The notes beneath the pieces were generated by a model, which saw only the letters and a list, made by a program, of their open reading frames with translations, had not been told where the DNA came from and ran no database searches. From assembly GCA_027924645.1 (NCBI GenBank), contig BSBN01001807.1:13038001-13102000 (forward strand): DNA of 64,000 bases, read 5' to 3'. The translations under genes were made by a program, and so were the position numbers. Below, one piece after another: positions 33,475 through 44,397 of this stretch. The first letter of the stretch is position 1, and each line of letters starts with the position of its first letter. The stretch comes from Cunninghamia lanceolata (taxonomy: Eukaryota > Streptophyta > Pinopsida > Cupressales > Cupressaceae).

Positions 33475-35281
33475 TTACTGAAATTGGTTATAGCAATTCC
33501 TAGCCAAGACTACTTCCTCTGTCTCTCTGCTTCCCAATTCCACTAAGTCCCCAATATTATCTTGCCTTCTCTCCTGATCTTCAAGTTCCAGGATCTTGGT
33601 AATGAGCTTTTCCTTTTCTTTGTTAGCTTCCTCTATTACCACTTCCTCAATTACCTTACCGAGGATCTCATTACAAATTTCTTCTAAATCCATGTGGTTA
33701 ATATTATTTGTGACATTCTTATGATCCTTAGAGTCTATATGATTTTCCTCTGGCTCATAAGAGTTTGGCACCCAATCAGGGGTCTCTGAAATCGCTGGTT
33801 CTGCACTTTTTCCCTCTGTTTTGGGCTTAACATGGTTGATATCTTCTTTTGGTAATTCCCTTTCCTCTAATCCCATCCTTCCCTTATCTTTAGGAGATTC
33901 ACCGTTCTGCTCATAGATTTTATCCTCTAAAGAGAGGTTTTTACCCAATCCTGCTTGTGTAGGATTCTCTTCTGTATTTTGTAAAATAGTATTCTTACTA
34001 TGGCTCTTGGTATTCTCCTTGTTGCCTAGGGTATAGTTTGGACAAATCTTGGGCAGAGATGATACCATACTTGGGGGCTGATTAGGTCCAGACGAATCCC
34101 TACTACCATTAAGATGCTCTTGTGTGGGTGGGGGGCCATTCCTCTGATATTCAACAATAAATCCTCCTTTATTGCCATTGAATTTAATATTGACACCCAT
34201 AGGTTGTGGTTTTGCATTTTTCTTAATAGATGATTTTGAGGCTTTGTTGATAATGTTGTTGTGAATAGGGCCTTGGTAAAATACAGGCTTGATGTAGTAA
34301 GTAGCGAACTTGGTTTTTCAGATCAAGAGGTTTGAGGTTTTGCATGCTTATATCCATCTTTACTAATAGAGTAACATCAGAGTGAGATTGGAATTCCTTC
34401 TCAATTCCTACGAATTCACCCAGATGATTACCTATCTCCCTCAATATTTCACTATGAATAAGCTCTACCGAGAGATTAGGCAGTTTAACCTATCTAGTGA
34501 TTTTGAGTTTAAGTTTGCTAGGGTCGAAATTCGGGAGCCAGTCCAGATATTCAAAGTTGTGCCCTTTATAACATAAGTTTCTGCTATTCAAGATTTCCTT
34601 TTTTAAGTCTAAATTTTTGCAATCGATAAATATAAATCCTTCAGATAAGACAATAATACTTACCTGATCCTTGTAGAGAGCTTGGATCCATTCAACAATT
34701 TCATTCACAGGCGACCCAAATCCACACCAGCGGACAAAGAGTCCATGAGTCCTACAATGGCCCCCTAATCCATCTGTATAAATATTGCAAATATTTATCA
34801 TCGCCTTCTCCTCCGAGGACGCAGGTTTTGGATATTGCATTGAGCTCTTCTGCGGATCTGTCGAAGGAGGCTTAGGGTTCCCTTGATCGTGAAATGCCTC
34901 CTGGTTGTTGCCCATCCCAGGATGATTAGAAATTGTGTTCTTGAGTCTAGGGTTTTTAGGGAATGGCCCTCGATGGGGAGCCCTTCTACCCGCTTGCAAA
35001 TTTGTATTTGGGTTTTTCTATAAGTGATTATTCCTGGGGGCCGGTTTTGAAAAACCCTCCACATTTCTTTGCCATGGATGGGATGGGTAGGAGGCAGAAG
35101 GGGGTTGTCGGGCCTTAGAGATTCTTTCCTGGCCTAATGCAATGCAGTTTGCTCCAGACACGAATGCAGGGGTTGTGGAGGTGATTGGGATGGCCCAGAT
35201 TTCTGAAACCCTAGCCGTGTTATGTTCCTCTCTAAATGCAGCCGCAACCCTCTCTGCCTTCTGTGATTTCCTGCTTTTCAC
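33475..35281 (-). pseudogene. LINE ORF1 (gag-like, DUF4283 type)
   Basis: In three frames: 35281-35018, 34999-34490 and 34444-33475. The middle part (GLFVRWCGFGSPVNEIVEWI, GFIFIDCKNLDLKKEIL) has the RRM-like fold pattern of plant LINE ORF1. The next part (REIGNHLGEFVGIEKEF, VTLLVKMDIS) follows the usual GxxIGxFxxID...ARIxVxxD scheme. The tail is polar and charged. No CCHC knuckle is seen, unlike the relative at 46793-47410. It would bind LINE RNA. Confidence 0.7.
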
Positions 35282-35465
35282 AATTTGCCAACTGAATTCC
35301 TCATATTGCTATGGAGGGGGAGCCTAGGCCCCATGAATAACCTTCAAATCCCTTTGCAGAGCATATCGCCAGTTTAGAGCTCTGGCCGCAATTTCAAACT
35401 TATCCGTGATGTTGCTTTTTCACTGAGGGCCTACTTTTTTTCGCTCTATTTTTTTCAGTTTTCCT

Positions 35466-35485
35466 ATATATTCTAATATAATATT
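35466..35485. other. LINE target-site duplication, right (20 bp)
   Basis: Identical to 26402-26421. Before insertion the site was an AT-rich run continuing into 35486-35640. Confidence 0.8.
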
Positions 35486-35640
35486 ATTAATATAATATAT
35501 TATTAATATTTATATCATTAAATATTTATATCATTATATATTTATATTATAATATGTTGTAATATAATATTTATATAATAATATGATATATTATTATATT
35601 ATATTTATACGTAGTTTAAATATTATAATATATAAATATA
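35486..35640. repeat. AT-rich target DNA
   Basis: ATATTATTAATA-type low-complexity DNA that is the right half of the LINE target site. Confidence 0.6.
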
Positions 35641-35689
35641 ACATTTCCGGATTTATGCTGGCTCGCTCGGATATGAGATTAAAATATAT

Positions 35690-36052
35690 GCATTTGTTAC
35701 ATTTATGTTGGGTTGCCAGATTTACGCTTGGTTACCAGATTTACGTTGGGTTACCGGATTTATGTTGGGTTACTGGATTTATGCCGGGTTATCGGATTTA
35801 TGCCGTGTTACTGGATTTATGCTAGGTTAGCGGATTTAGATTTATGTTGTGTTATCGGATTTATGCCGTGTTACTGGATTTACGGTGGGTTACTAGATTT
35901 ACATTTATGTTGTGTTACCGGATTTACATTTATGTTGTGTTACCATATTTATGCTGTGTTACCAGATTTACGCTGTGTTACCAAATTTACATTTATGTTG
36001 TGTTACCAGATTTACATTTATGCTGTTACCGGATTTATGTTGTGTTACCTGA
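35690..36052 (+). repeat. Minisatellite, 18-19 bp units
   Basis: Repeats of GGATTTATGCTGTGTTACC with variants (GGTTACCAGATTTACGTTG, TTATCGGATTTATGCCG). Frames through it encode LCYRIYAV-like strings and are artefacts. The same unit fills the centre of the adjacent inverted repeat. Confidence 0.9.
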
Positions 36053-37316
36053 TTTACTGTGATCACACTCATTCTTGTGATGGGTCTGTTTGAAATCAAA
36101 ATAACTAGAAAAAGATGACAACATGAGAGAGTTTGGTTGTATTTCAGCCACTAGCCTATGATCACTACTGATTGCCGTTGTGATTTTCCAGCTCTCAACA
36201 TTATAATGGTTATTTTCCAGTCCTCCTACTCTAGATTTAACATTAGCATTGATAACGAATTTCTTCCTATTGAGAAGAGTTGACAATGTATTATCGACAA
36301 GGTGCTGTGGGGCTATGAAAAGTTCTCAAAAACTTTTATCAAATTTTTAATCCTACCCATTTATGATGCCATGGCTTCCGACTGCTCTATTTCCATTTCC
36401 CCTTTGAATATAAATTTGGGGACTCCAACAGTTATATGCCGCCAACAACAATTGTTACCGGATTTATGCTGGGTTACTAGATTTACGCTGGGTTATCGGA
36501 TTTACACTGGCTCACTCGGATACGAGATTAAAATATATGCGTTTGTCACATTTATGCTGTGTTACCAGATTTATGTTGGGTTATCGGATTTACATTTATG
36601 TTGTGTTACCGGATTTATGCTGTACATTACCAGATTTTTGCTGGTTTACTTGATTTACATTTATGTTGTGTTACATGATTTACGTTGTGTTACAGGGTTT
36701 ACTTTTATGCTATATTACTGGATCTATGGTGTGTTACCAGATTTACGCTGTGTTATTGGTAACACAACATAAATGTAAATCCTGTAACACAACATAAATC
36801 TAGTAACCAAACATAAATGTGACAAAGGCATATATTTTAATCTCGTATCTAAGCGAGCCAGTGTAAATCCGGTAACCCAGTGTAAATCTGGTAACCCAAC
36901 ATAAATTCGGTAACAATTGTTGTTGGCGGGATATAATTGTTGGAGTCCCCGAATTTATATTCAGAGGGGAAATGGAAATAGAGCAGTAGGAAGCCATGGC
37001 TTTAGAAATGGGTAGGACAAAAAATTTGATAAAAGTTTTTGAGAACTTTTCATAGCCCCACAACGCCTTGTCGACTAATACATTGCCAACTCTTCTCAAT
37101 AGGAAGAGATTCGTTATCAATGCTAATGTTAAATGTCGAGCAGGAGGAGGATACGAAAATAACCATTATAATGTTGAGAGATGGACAATCGCAACGACAA
37201 TCAGTAGTGATCATAGGCCATTGGCTGAAATACAACCAAACTCTATCATGTTGTCATCTTTTTTTGGTTATTTTGATTTGAAACAGTCCCATCACAAGAA
37301 TCAAGGTGATCACAGT
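36053..37316. repeat. Large inverted repeat (foldback) of about 1.26 kb
   Basis: The left arm from 36053 (CTGTGATCACACTCATTCTT) is the reverse complement of the right arm ending near 37316 (AGAATCAAGGTGATCACAG). Matches continue inward through the TPX2-remnant start region to GTTACC minisatellite units around the midpoint near 36685. The arms are about 600 bp each and diverged by point changes and small indels. A transcript through it could fold into a long hairpin. Confidence 0.9.
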
Positions 37317-37444
37317 GACGAGATCCAGAGCTCTCATTCATTAGTGTCCAGTGAATACAAGTCAGAACATACCCATCACAAGAATGAGGGTGATCAAAGT
37401 GACGGTATGCAGAGCTCTCAATCATCAGTGCCCAGTGAATACAG
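36996..37444 (+). pseudogene. Likely first exon of TPX2-like gene
   Basis: GCCATGGC at 36996 opens MALEMGRTKNLIKVFENFS, then TAG, then in the same frame ALSTNTLPTLLNRKRFVIN to a polar Ser/His-rich tail with an internal near-repeat (SHHKNQGDHSDEIQSS and HHKNEGDQSDGMQSSQSS). It ends at TACAG|GTTAGA, phase 2, which fits the downstream exon at 37743. The left arm of the inverted repeat has the same frame, including a stop at the same TAG, so the lesion may predate the duplication. The domain itself is not recognised; linkage to TPX2 rests on position and splice phase. Confidence 0.4.
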
Positions 37445-37707
37445 GTTAGAAATACATGCTCAATCTCCTCTCTTTTTGTTTCTTTCAGTGGATTTATGTG
37501 TGAATCACATATTATGATTACAGATTGAGATGATAATTTTAACTAGATATTTCTTTTCATTTAGGCTTACCAAGCAGTATGTAAATTGGCTAGTAAATTT
37601 CTTCTATTATTTAAAATAATTTCAAAATATTAAAGAGGTTTGGAGGATAATTTTAACAAAAAGTATTTAATTTTTTTAATTTGTCCCTTTCTTTCCTCCT
37701 TGTGCAG

Positions 37708-37770
37708 TTTTGGGGGCAAAAGAAATGCAAGAAAGTATGCAGTTTTGGGGGTAAAAGAAAATGCAAGAAA
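37708..37770 (+). pseudogene. Duplicated micro-exon (basic segment) of TPX2-like gene
   Basis: A 35-bp unit occurs twice: CAG|TTTTGGGGGcAAAAGAAATGC...AAA|GTATG at 37708-37734 and 37743-37770. Each has its own acceptor and donor, only 8 bp apart. The second unit (28 nt) accepts phase 2 from the upstream exon and leaves phase 0, giving SFGGKRKCKK ahead of DFKSEKR. A diverged single copy is at 43431-43459 (29 nt, A-run expanded by one). Confidence 0.5.
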
Positions 37771-37862
37771 GTATGTCAGTTCTTCTTTCTTCTCATTTTG
37801 CTCTTAAATTGGGCCCATGCCATTTCATGGATTTCATTGACCATCCAGTGTTGGTTTTTTAG

Positions 37863-37964
37863 GATTTTAAATCGGAAAAAAGATTTGCATCTCCATTGTG
37901 GAACCGGAAATGGAAGAAAGAAGTGCAAGTCACCTTTGCACAACCTTTTAGGCTAATAACAGAG
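37863..37964 (+). pseudogene. TPX2-like exon, left copy
   Basis: TTTTTAG|GAT... to ACAGAG|GTAC, 34 codons, phase 0 at both ends: DFKSEKRFASPLWNRKWKKE then VQVTFAQPFRLITE. The xPFRLxTE pattern is typical of TPX2-family repeats that bind microtubules or activate Aurora kinase. Its duplicate is 43561-43662. Confidence 0.6.
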
Positions 37965-38445
37965 GTACAAAATAATTGTAGTTTTGCCTTGTCATATGAT
38001 TGTAATTGTTATTGTCACGCATGTCATGGATTGACATTTAAAGGAGTTTGGGCAGCCTTTTCTTTTTATTCAAATTATTTTACATACCAACTCGATCATT
38101 TAAGTGCTCTCTTCAAATTTAGGAAGATGAAAAACATTCAAATGAATCACAAAGAAAAATTGGGAAGGGTTTCTTCTAGCTTGAAGTTGAAGTAGAAGAA
38201 GAGAGAAATATCTCAGACACAAAAGTAGGATTGGGTTCTACAGATGGCTTTATCTAGTACACCATTAAAATCTCTAGCCTTTTGTTCTTCTCAACTAAAA
38301 TGACCAACAAAGACTTCACCAATTACTAGACTTTTCTCTATTAGTTTGTCTGCTACAAGCTAGTTTTGAGGTATTGTTTGAAGTTCCAATAGATTATGAA
38401 TGGAAGGAATTTACACAATGTTTAATGTCACCATGAATATGAAAA

Positions 38446-38450
38446 GAACG
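38446..38450. other. Target-site duplication, left (GAACG)
   Basis: GAACG precedes TGTTGATGATTG at 38451 and matches 43149-43153. Confidence 0.9.
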
Positions 38451-39479
38451 TGTTGATGATTGCTTTTTGACAAGTCAACAATAGAGTAAAACACGAGAGT
38501 ATCCCACTCTCTCTTGAATAAAGCTCTTCAAAGGCTGAACTATGTGATCGAGTGAAGTAACTCCAAGGTTCCCTTTCTTGTGATTTATGATGGGTTAACT
38601 CAGTGATTACATGTGATCTTGCTGATAATCACAAAGGGACTTATGCAGACTTCTTCATACACTTAGCTCATTTCTCCTTTCAGTGTGGATGATGTATCAA
38701 TAATGAAGAAAAGATAAAAGATGAAAGTTTAAGGAATCTAATCTAAGGTTAATGAAGCAATGATGATGTTTGAATAGACAAACTCCTAAAGAAACCTAAC
38801 TCCACTTCGCCAAGGATACCTACAACTACATGGAGTTGGTGCAATCTCCTAAGGTTCGCAAATGGTTTTCAAATCATGAAGGCTTATACAAGCACCCATC
38901 GAATGGCGCAGCTCAAACAAGCATCCACAATCGAACTTAAGCAAATAATAAGGCTCAGACTAGCTTTACACAACACTTCACCAGCGATGAATGTTAAAAG
39001 CATGAGCTAGGAGTTGATCAAATATCCAATACAACATGCATTACATCAAAGAGCTTCTAATCTACTTTGAAACATCTCTCCACTTCATTAAGATACAAGA
39101 AATCATGTTACTCCACAAGATAAGACTTAAACACCAAGCGAACACCAATGTCCTTTGCATTAATCTTGAGAAATATTTACAACAATTTCAAGCCCTCTCA
39201 GAGAATTTCGAGAGTCTCCTCTAATCTACCCCTAAAATCTAATCTCTAATCTCTATATGTTACAAATGAGGCAACAAGGCCTTTAGATAGTGGTCCATAA
39301 TACAATGAAAGGCTTAGATCATTTCAATAGCCAAGGGCTCAGATCATGCCACCTCATAGGTAGTTACAACAACTTTCTATTTTTAATACAAAAGAGAGAG
39401 GCAATGAAGGCACACTTTCCAATGTGATAAGGTAAGATGAAATCATTTAAAAACATCTTCCACATAGGCATCCCTTTGG

Positions 39480-40490
39480 CTTCTTTTATTAAATGATACA
39501 TTGAATGTAGTTGAAATGATGTGGCGACTTGTGACTGGCCTGATGATGAGTATCTACCATGTAGGTGCCACCTTGGCATGCTCCCAAATTACATCCTCTT
39601 GTGATGTCTTCAATATGATTGCTTTTGATGAGGAACACTTGAGATGTATCCTGTTGATCTTGCCTTGTTCCTTTTGCTTGTAAACTCGATGTATGATACT
39701 TGTTACTCATTCGACTAACTTTGTGATGTTTCTTCTTCTTTTTGTAGGATGTAGGAATGATCTTCTCTGATATTCTTTGATAGAGAGTAAGTAATAGGAG
39801 ATGATGATGTTGCTTACTCAGCTTGTAAGAGTAGATGATGAAGCTTCATAGATGACATGAAGTAGAATATATAATGATGCTTCATTCATGAAGAGTAGGA
39901 TCTCTCTTGGACTTGAAAATTGTAGCTCGTCTTAAAACTTGGATGGATGAAGTGTCCTTGGAATGATTTGATGAAGTGTTCCAACTTGATGTGAGCCTCT
40001 TGGAATGATGCTTCCTCTACAACTTGAAGGTGATTCAAGCACTTGCTCTTGATGATCATGTAGTTGATGAAATGCTTCCTTGAAGATGATCTTGAAGTGA
40101 TCTCCTTTAGAGTGTAGGTATTTGATGATAACATCTCCCTCAGATGTAGAGTAGATGACTCTTCAAAGAGACTTGAATACTGGATGAGTACTTGAAGCTT
40201 TATAAATGCCTTTGGAAGTCTTGATGAAGATGATGTCCTTTGGAGCAGCTACATGAGGTTCCCTTGAAGGTTGAAAGAACTTGAAGTAGAGTGTGGATGA
40301 AAGCCTTGTAGGATGCAATTGAAGATGAAGTATGTTAATCTTGAACTTGAAGTGGTCATTTTGAGCAGCTTATGATGTTCTCTTCACATGGCAACCTATT
40401 GACTCCAATCCTAGCATGAAGGTAGTTCTAGCTTCTTCTTCTTTCTTGACTCCTTAGCTTCATCTTGTATTGCTGCAACACAAATAGAGA
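39480..40490 (-). other. Central region replacing the ORFs in the second element
   Basis: On the minus strand this follows TTGTGTTGCAG (acceptor-like, near 40472) and contains a frame at 40134-39886 starting MLSSNTYTLKEITSRSS, plus shorter Ser/His-rich ones. Nothing resembles the ORF1 or ORF2 products of the first element. Function unknown; it may be non-coding. Confidence 0.35.
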
Positions 40491-40664
40491 AACAACATCA
40501 ATTCCTTTTGATAACACATAATACATAAGAATCATTACAAGCATTTCTAATCTAGGCACATGAGTTAAGGACTTTGATGTTTAGCTCGAATGATGTCAAA
40601 ACTTTAACTAGACTTCACACCAAGATGACACACTGGATTGAAAAATTCTGATCTTCCTTGAGCT

Positions 40665-42640
40665 GGCGCAACAGATGACACTTTCAAACTCCTTCACAAA
40701 GTGGCGCACTAGATAGAGAGTTTAAGTTCTTCATTAAAATGTTTTCAAGATCAATATTACCTTCTTCATAAGGCTGGCACATTGGTTGGCAGATTTGAGT
40801 TCTGATTCTTAAAAGATGCTCTAGATTTCCATTTGGACTGCCTCCTACAAGGCTGGCGCAGCAGATTCAAATAGCAAAATCCTCTTTAATAGCTTTAAAT
40901 ACCTTGATCTTAAGTAGGCCTTGGACTTAAAGGTATTACTTCATGATTTTAAATCCTTATGCTTGAAACGCATTAGATCATGACCTTAGGTGCATCAGAT
41001 CAAGCTTTTTAGACCCTCATCTTAACATTCTTTTGATAGCCTTTTCTTCTCTTAAATTAGATTTTTCATTAAAGTGCATGGGTTGAGACTTCTGATTTCC
41101 CCTTGCCTTAGGCATACTAGTCAGCATTTTGGATCTCCTAGAAGGTGATGCATTAGATTGAAATTTTAATGTCTGATCTTCAAGCTCAACTTCTTGATAT
41201 ACCTTCAATCTATTTTAAAGGGTGCCACAGATCAACAATTTAAATCTTCTTGGAACTCTTCATAAAACAATGAGATATAATCACTTCATACTCTGGCGCA
41301 TGAGATAAGGAATTCAAATCCTCTTGATGTCATTCTTGAAAGGGCGCTGTGGTTAAAGGTTTAGGAATCCTATAGGGATCTTCTTTACTTCTTCTCTTAA
41401 AACACTTGCACTTTCCCCTCACATGTGGCGCATTACTTCATGGTATTGAGTTCCTCTTGAAATAGTTTGAACTTTTCATCTTTTCTTACCTTATTCCCCT
41501 TTTGGCGCATTGGATCTAAGGTTTAAGATCTTCTTCTTTCTCCTTACAATCTCATGATCTAAGCTTTGACATTCCAACCTTATCCCCCCTTTTGGCGCAC
41601 TAGATAAGGACTTCAAGTTCTTCTTGAATTCCTTTTACCCTTCAGCGTATTAGATCAAGAATTTGATTCCTCTTCCTGAATTCATCCTAGAACACTTACA
41701 CTTTCCCTTCATTTACTTCCATGGCGCATTGGATCAGGATGTTAGAATCCTCTTATGTTTCACCTCTGGAGCAGCGCATTGGATCAAGGGTTGAGGATCT
41801 TCTTGGGGTGGCGCATTGGATCAAGGTGTTAAGATCCTCTTCAAATTGGTGCAATGGATCAGCAATTTGATTTCCCTTTGCAAAGGCGTACTAGATACAA
41901 GATTTGTATCCTCCTTTGATTGGCGCATTGGTTAAGGATCAAGAGATCTTCCTTCTACATCTCCCTTTTTGGCCTATTGGATAAGGACTTCAAATTCTTC
42001 CTAAAAATGCATATACCTTGGATCAAATTTTCACATCCTCAAAGGCTAGCGCATCGGTTGAGGTGTTTGAAATCCCCTTGTTTGAGATACATATTACATT
42101 CTTGCAAATTAGTCTTGAATCCCTTCTACCTTGGTCGCATTGGTTGAGGGTTTTGAAATCCCCTTGTATTGAGTGCATTGGATGAGGATCGTTGAATCTT
42201 CCTCACTTTTGCTTTTGGCGCACTAGATGAGGGTGGTTGATTCCTTTTGAAACTTATAAAGTTTGCACTTTAACACTCAAAACTTGCCTCTTCATCTTGG
42301 CGCATTTGATCAAGGTTTCAAATCCTCTTAAAATATACCTTAAAACTTGGGATAAATCATCCTCCACTAGTGGCACATTGGATCAAGGTTTCAATTTCCC
42401 CTTGCTGTGGCACATTAGATCAAGGATGAAGGATCTTCTAGAATGAGGCGCATTAGTTGACACTTTTGATTTCCTCTTCAATAGTCATTCAAAAAACCTT
42501 GCTTTTCCTTCAAAATTGGTGCATTAGTTGGGTGCATTGGTTGGGTCGCAAGTGATCCACATTTTATTTTCTGGTCGGAAGCACATTTCGTCAAGATTTT
42601 GCGTCAATCTTACATCCTGTCGCACTGGATCAAGATTTTG
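40665..42640 (-). repeat. Motif array of second element
   Basis: Plus-strand words such as GGCGCATTGGATCAAGG and GGCGCACTAGATAAGG recur more than 20 times with irregular spacing. They are the reverse complement of the GATCTAATGCGCC motif at 14020-15755. Confidence 0.9.
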
Positions 42641-42684
42641 GATCCTCTGGAACAGTTAGGCGTTTTTCAAGGTCTGTCAGGGTA

Positions 42685-42753
42685 AAGGTATATTGAAAAA
42701 TATATTTAAGTATAAGAATTCTTATACTTTAAATATTTTTCAATATACCTTTC
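42685..42753. repeat. Conserved hairpin of second element
   Basis: AAAGGTATATTGAAAAATAT... pairs around a central GAATTC with ...ATTTTTCAATATACCTTT, about 30 bp per arm with a few mismatches. Confidence 0.9.
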
Positions 42754-43148
42754 AGGATGTTTGAGATAGGTCTCGAATCCATTGGATTTAACATGCAAAA
42801 TCTAGAATTTGGAGGATCCGCCAGATTTCAGACTTAGTCAAATTTTTAGAATTTTTAGGATTTCAGGCTACTAGACTTAGTCATTTTCAGGATCTCAAAC
42901 ATACATCAGGATTGATCTTAGTGTTCATCATTTGGATGGAATTTGATCAAGACTCTTCATTACTGCAAATTCATGTTCCAGATAAGACCTCCAGTTATAA
43001 AGAAAAATCTTCTAGGAGAGAGACTTCTTGTTGGATTGGCAGAGGAAACGAACCTAAGACATCATCCAGAACTAAATGCAAAGCATTAGAGCTAAAAAAA
43101 AAGGGGGTCCCCATTTGCAATGGGGCGATGTGTGATTTGGTCACAACA

Positions 43149-43153
43149 GAACG
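43149..43153. other. Target-site duplication, right (GAACG)
   Basis: GAACG directly after GGTCACAACA, matching 38446-38450. Confidence 0.9.
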
Positions 43154-43394
43154 GATAGGTTGCAGATCTGGAAATTTGTAGACTGCAAACAAGCACAGTG
43201 ATTGGTCTTACTAAATTAAATATCTAGTAATCTTCTAAGTTAGATTTTTGGTAATTTACTTGCAGAGTAGCAGCCAATTTGCAATAGATATTTCAAAAGT
43301 ATTCCCTACCAATCACATTCATCGTGGATTTAGATAGAATGAGATATGAGGCTATTTTCCTTGAAACAATTATGAATTCCCAATTTGATTCTAG

Positions 43395-43860
43395 TGTGTT
43401 GATTTCTCGCTTCCTTTCCTCCTTGTCTAGTTTTGAGACCAGAAGAAAATGCAAAAAAAGTATGTTAGCGCTTCTCTCTTCTTATTATGCTTTTTAAATT
43501 GGGTCCACGTCATCTCATAGATCTCATGGATTTCATTGACCATTTGGAGTTGGTTTTCAGGATTTTAATTCGAAAAGGGGATCTGTATCTCTACCCTGGA
43601 ACATGAAATGGAAGAAAGAAGGGATAGTCACCTCTGCACAACCTTTCATGCTAAGAACAGAGGTACAAAATAATTGCAGTTTTGCTTTGTCATATCATAT
43701 GCATTATTTAGAAATAATTTTGTGCATTTGGTTTTGATTGTGATTGTTATTGTTATGCATGTCATGGGTTGCCATTTAAAGGAATTTCGGCAGCCTTTTC
43801 TTTTTATTCAAATTATTGTGTACCAATTGAATCATTTAAGTGCTCTCTTGAAGAAAGTGG
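43395..43860 (+). repeat. Duplicate of the 37680-38110 gene segment
   Basis: Shares exon and intron sequence with 37680-38110, including CATGGATTTCATTGACCAT, the exon at 43561, CAGAGGTACAAAATAATTG and ATTTAAGTGCTCTCTT. Without the 4.7-kb insertion the two copies would be about 1 kb apart, so this is a tandem intragenic duplication. Confidence 0.85.
43561..43662 (+). pseudogene. TPX2-like exon, right copy
   Basis: GGTTTTCAG|GAT... to ACAGAG|GTAC, 34 codons: DFNSKRGSVSLPWNMKWKKE then GIVTSAQPFMLRTE. It joins in phase to the exon at 44398 (LRTE|QRGQIKEQQF), matching the TPX2 order. Confidence 0.65.
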
Positions 43861-44397
43861 AAGGAATGCAACAATGCCTTTTTAGAGTTTTTTTCTTAAT
43901 AAATTTCTTATATGGAAAAACTTGTATCTATTTAGACTTTGAACTTAGGTTTCAAAATGTTAATATAATTTTGTCATCCAATTTATGAAAACTAAGTGTT
44001 ACTCTCTAACATTTTTAGTTGTACAATAAAATATTTATATTATAAATAAATTGTTTTTAATTTTTAAACAAAATAATTTTTTTTTAATTTTTAAATAAAA
44101 GAATAAAAATATAAGTAATTTTTCGAGACTTTTTTCTTTAATATATTTGTACATTTAAGTAAGGATTGCTTTGTAATTTATATTTTCAATTGAGTTTATG
44201 AACTTTTTTCATTTGTTATTTAGGTTTTATAAATTGATAATGTTTCTGTTTTTATTTACTTTAAAATATATTGCTTTCATTTAAATATAATTTTAAAATA
44301 TTAATAAATTATAAAGTTTGACAATTGCTAGTATCAAAAACATTATCATTAATAAATGTAAATATATCATATTTTAACTTAATTTAATATTTTGCAG

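Larger units (their letters stand above)
26422..35465 (-). mobile_element. L1-type LINE (9.0 kb interval), defective
   Basis: A minus-strand non-LTR retrotransposon lying between exact 20-bp duplications. Its tail (poly-T at 26421-26428 on the plus strand) is at the low-coordinate end. In sense order it has ORF1 (35281-33475), endonuclease (33345-32551), reverse transcriptase (32488-30704), zinc-binding region (30488-29571) and RNase H (29617-29132). Then come about 2.7 kb of 3' sequence that includes a plus-strand copy of an unknown protein family (27738-28421) and a TA-rich microsatellite. Several stops and frameshifts make it inactive. The first bases after the tail (GATCGGTAAGAGGCC) resemble LINE 3' ends known from other plants. 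Confidence 0.85.
38451..43148 (-). mobile_element. Second giant LTR-like element, 4,698 bp
   Basis: On the minus strand it begins TGTTGTGACCAAATCACAC (43148) and ends CAATCATCAACA (38451). The flanking 5-bp duplication is GAACG on both sides. It shares with 13498-20466 the first 550 bp, the hairpin (42685-42753), the motif array (42640-40665), a GGAAAGtGTGCCTT..GTTGTAACTACC block before the R-like region, and the last 200 bp. In place of the leader, intron and 3.1 kb of ORFs it has about 1 kb without a long frame (near 40480-39500). It lies in an intron of the TPX2-like gene, opposite in orientation. Confidence 0.8.

Noticed and set aside
35583..36772. Tyr/Leu/Cys-rich proteins across the minisatellite
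   Set aside because: Translations of an 18-19 bp repeat in several frames; no conserved frame.
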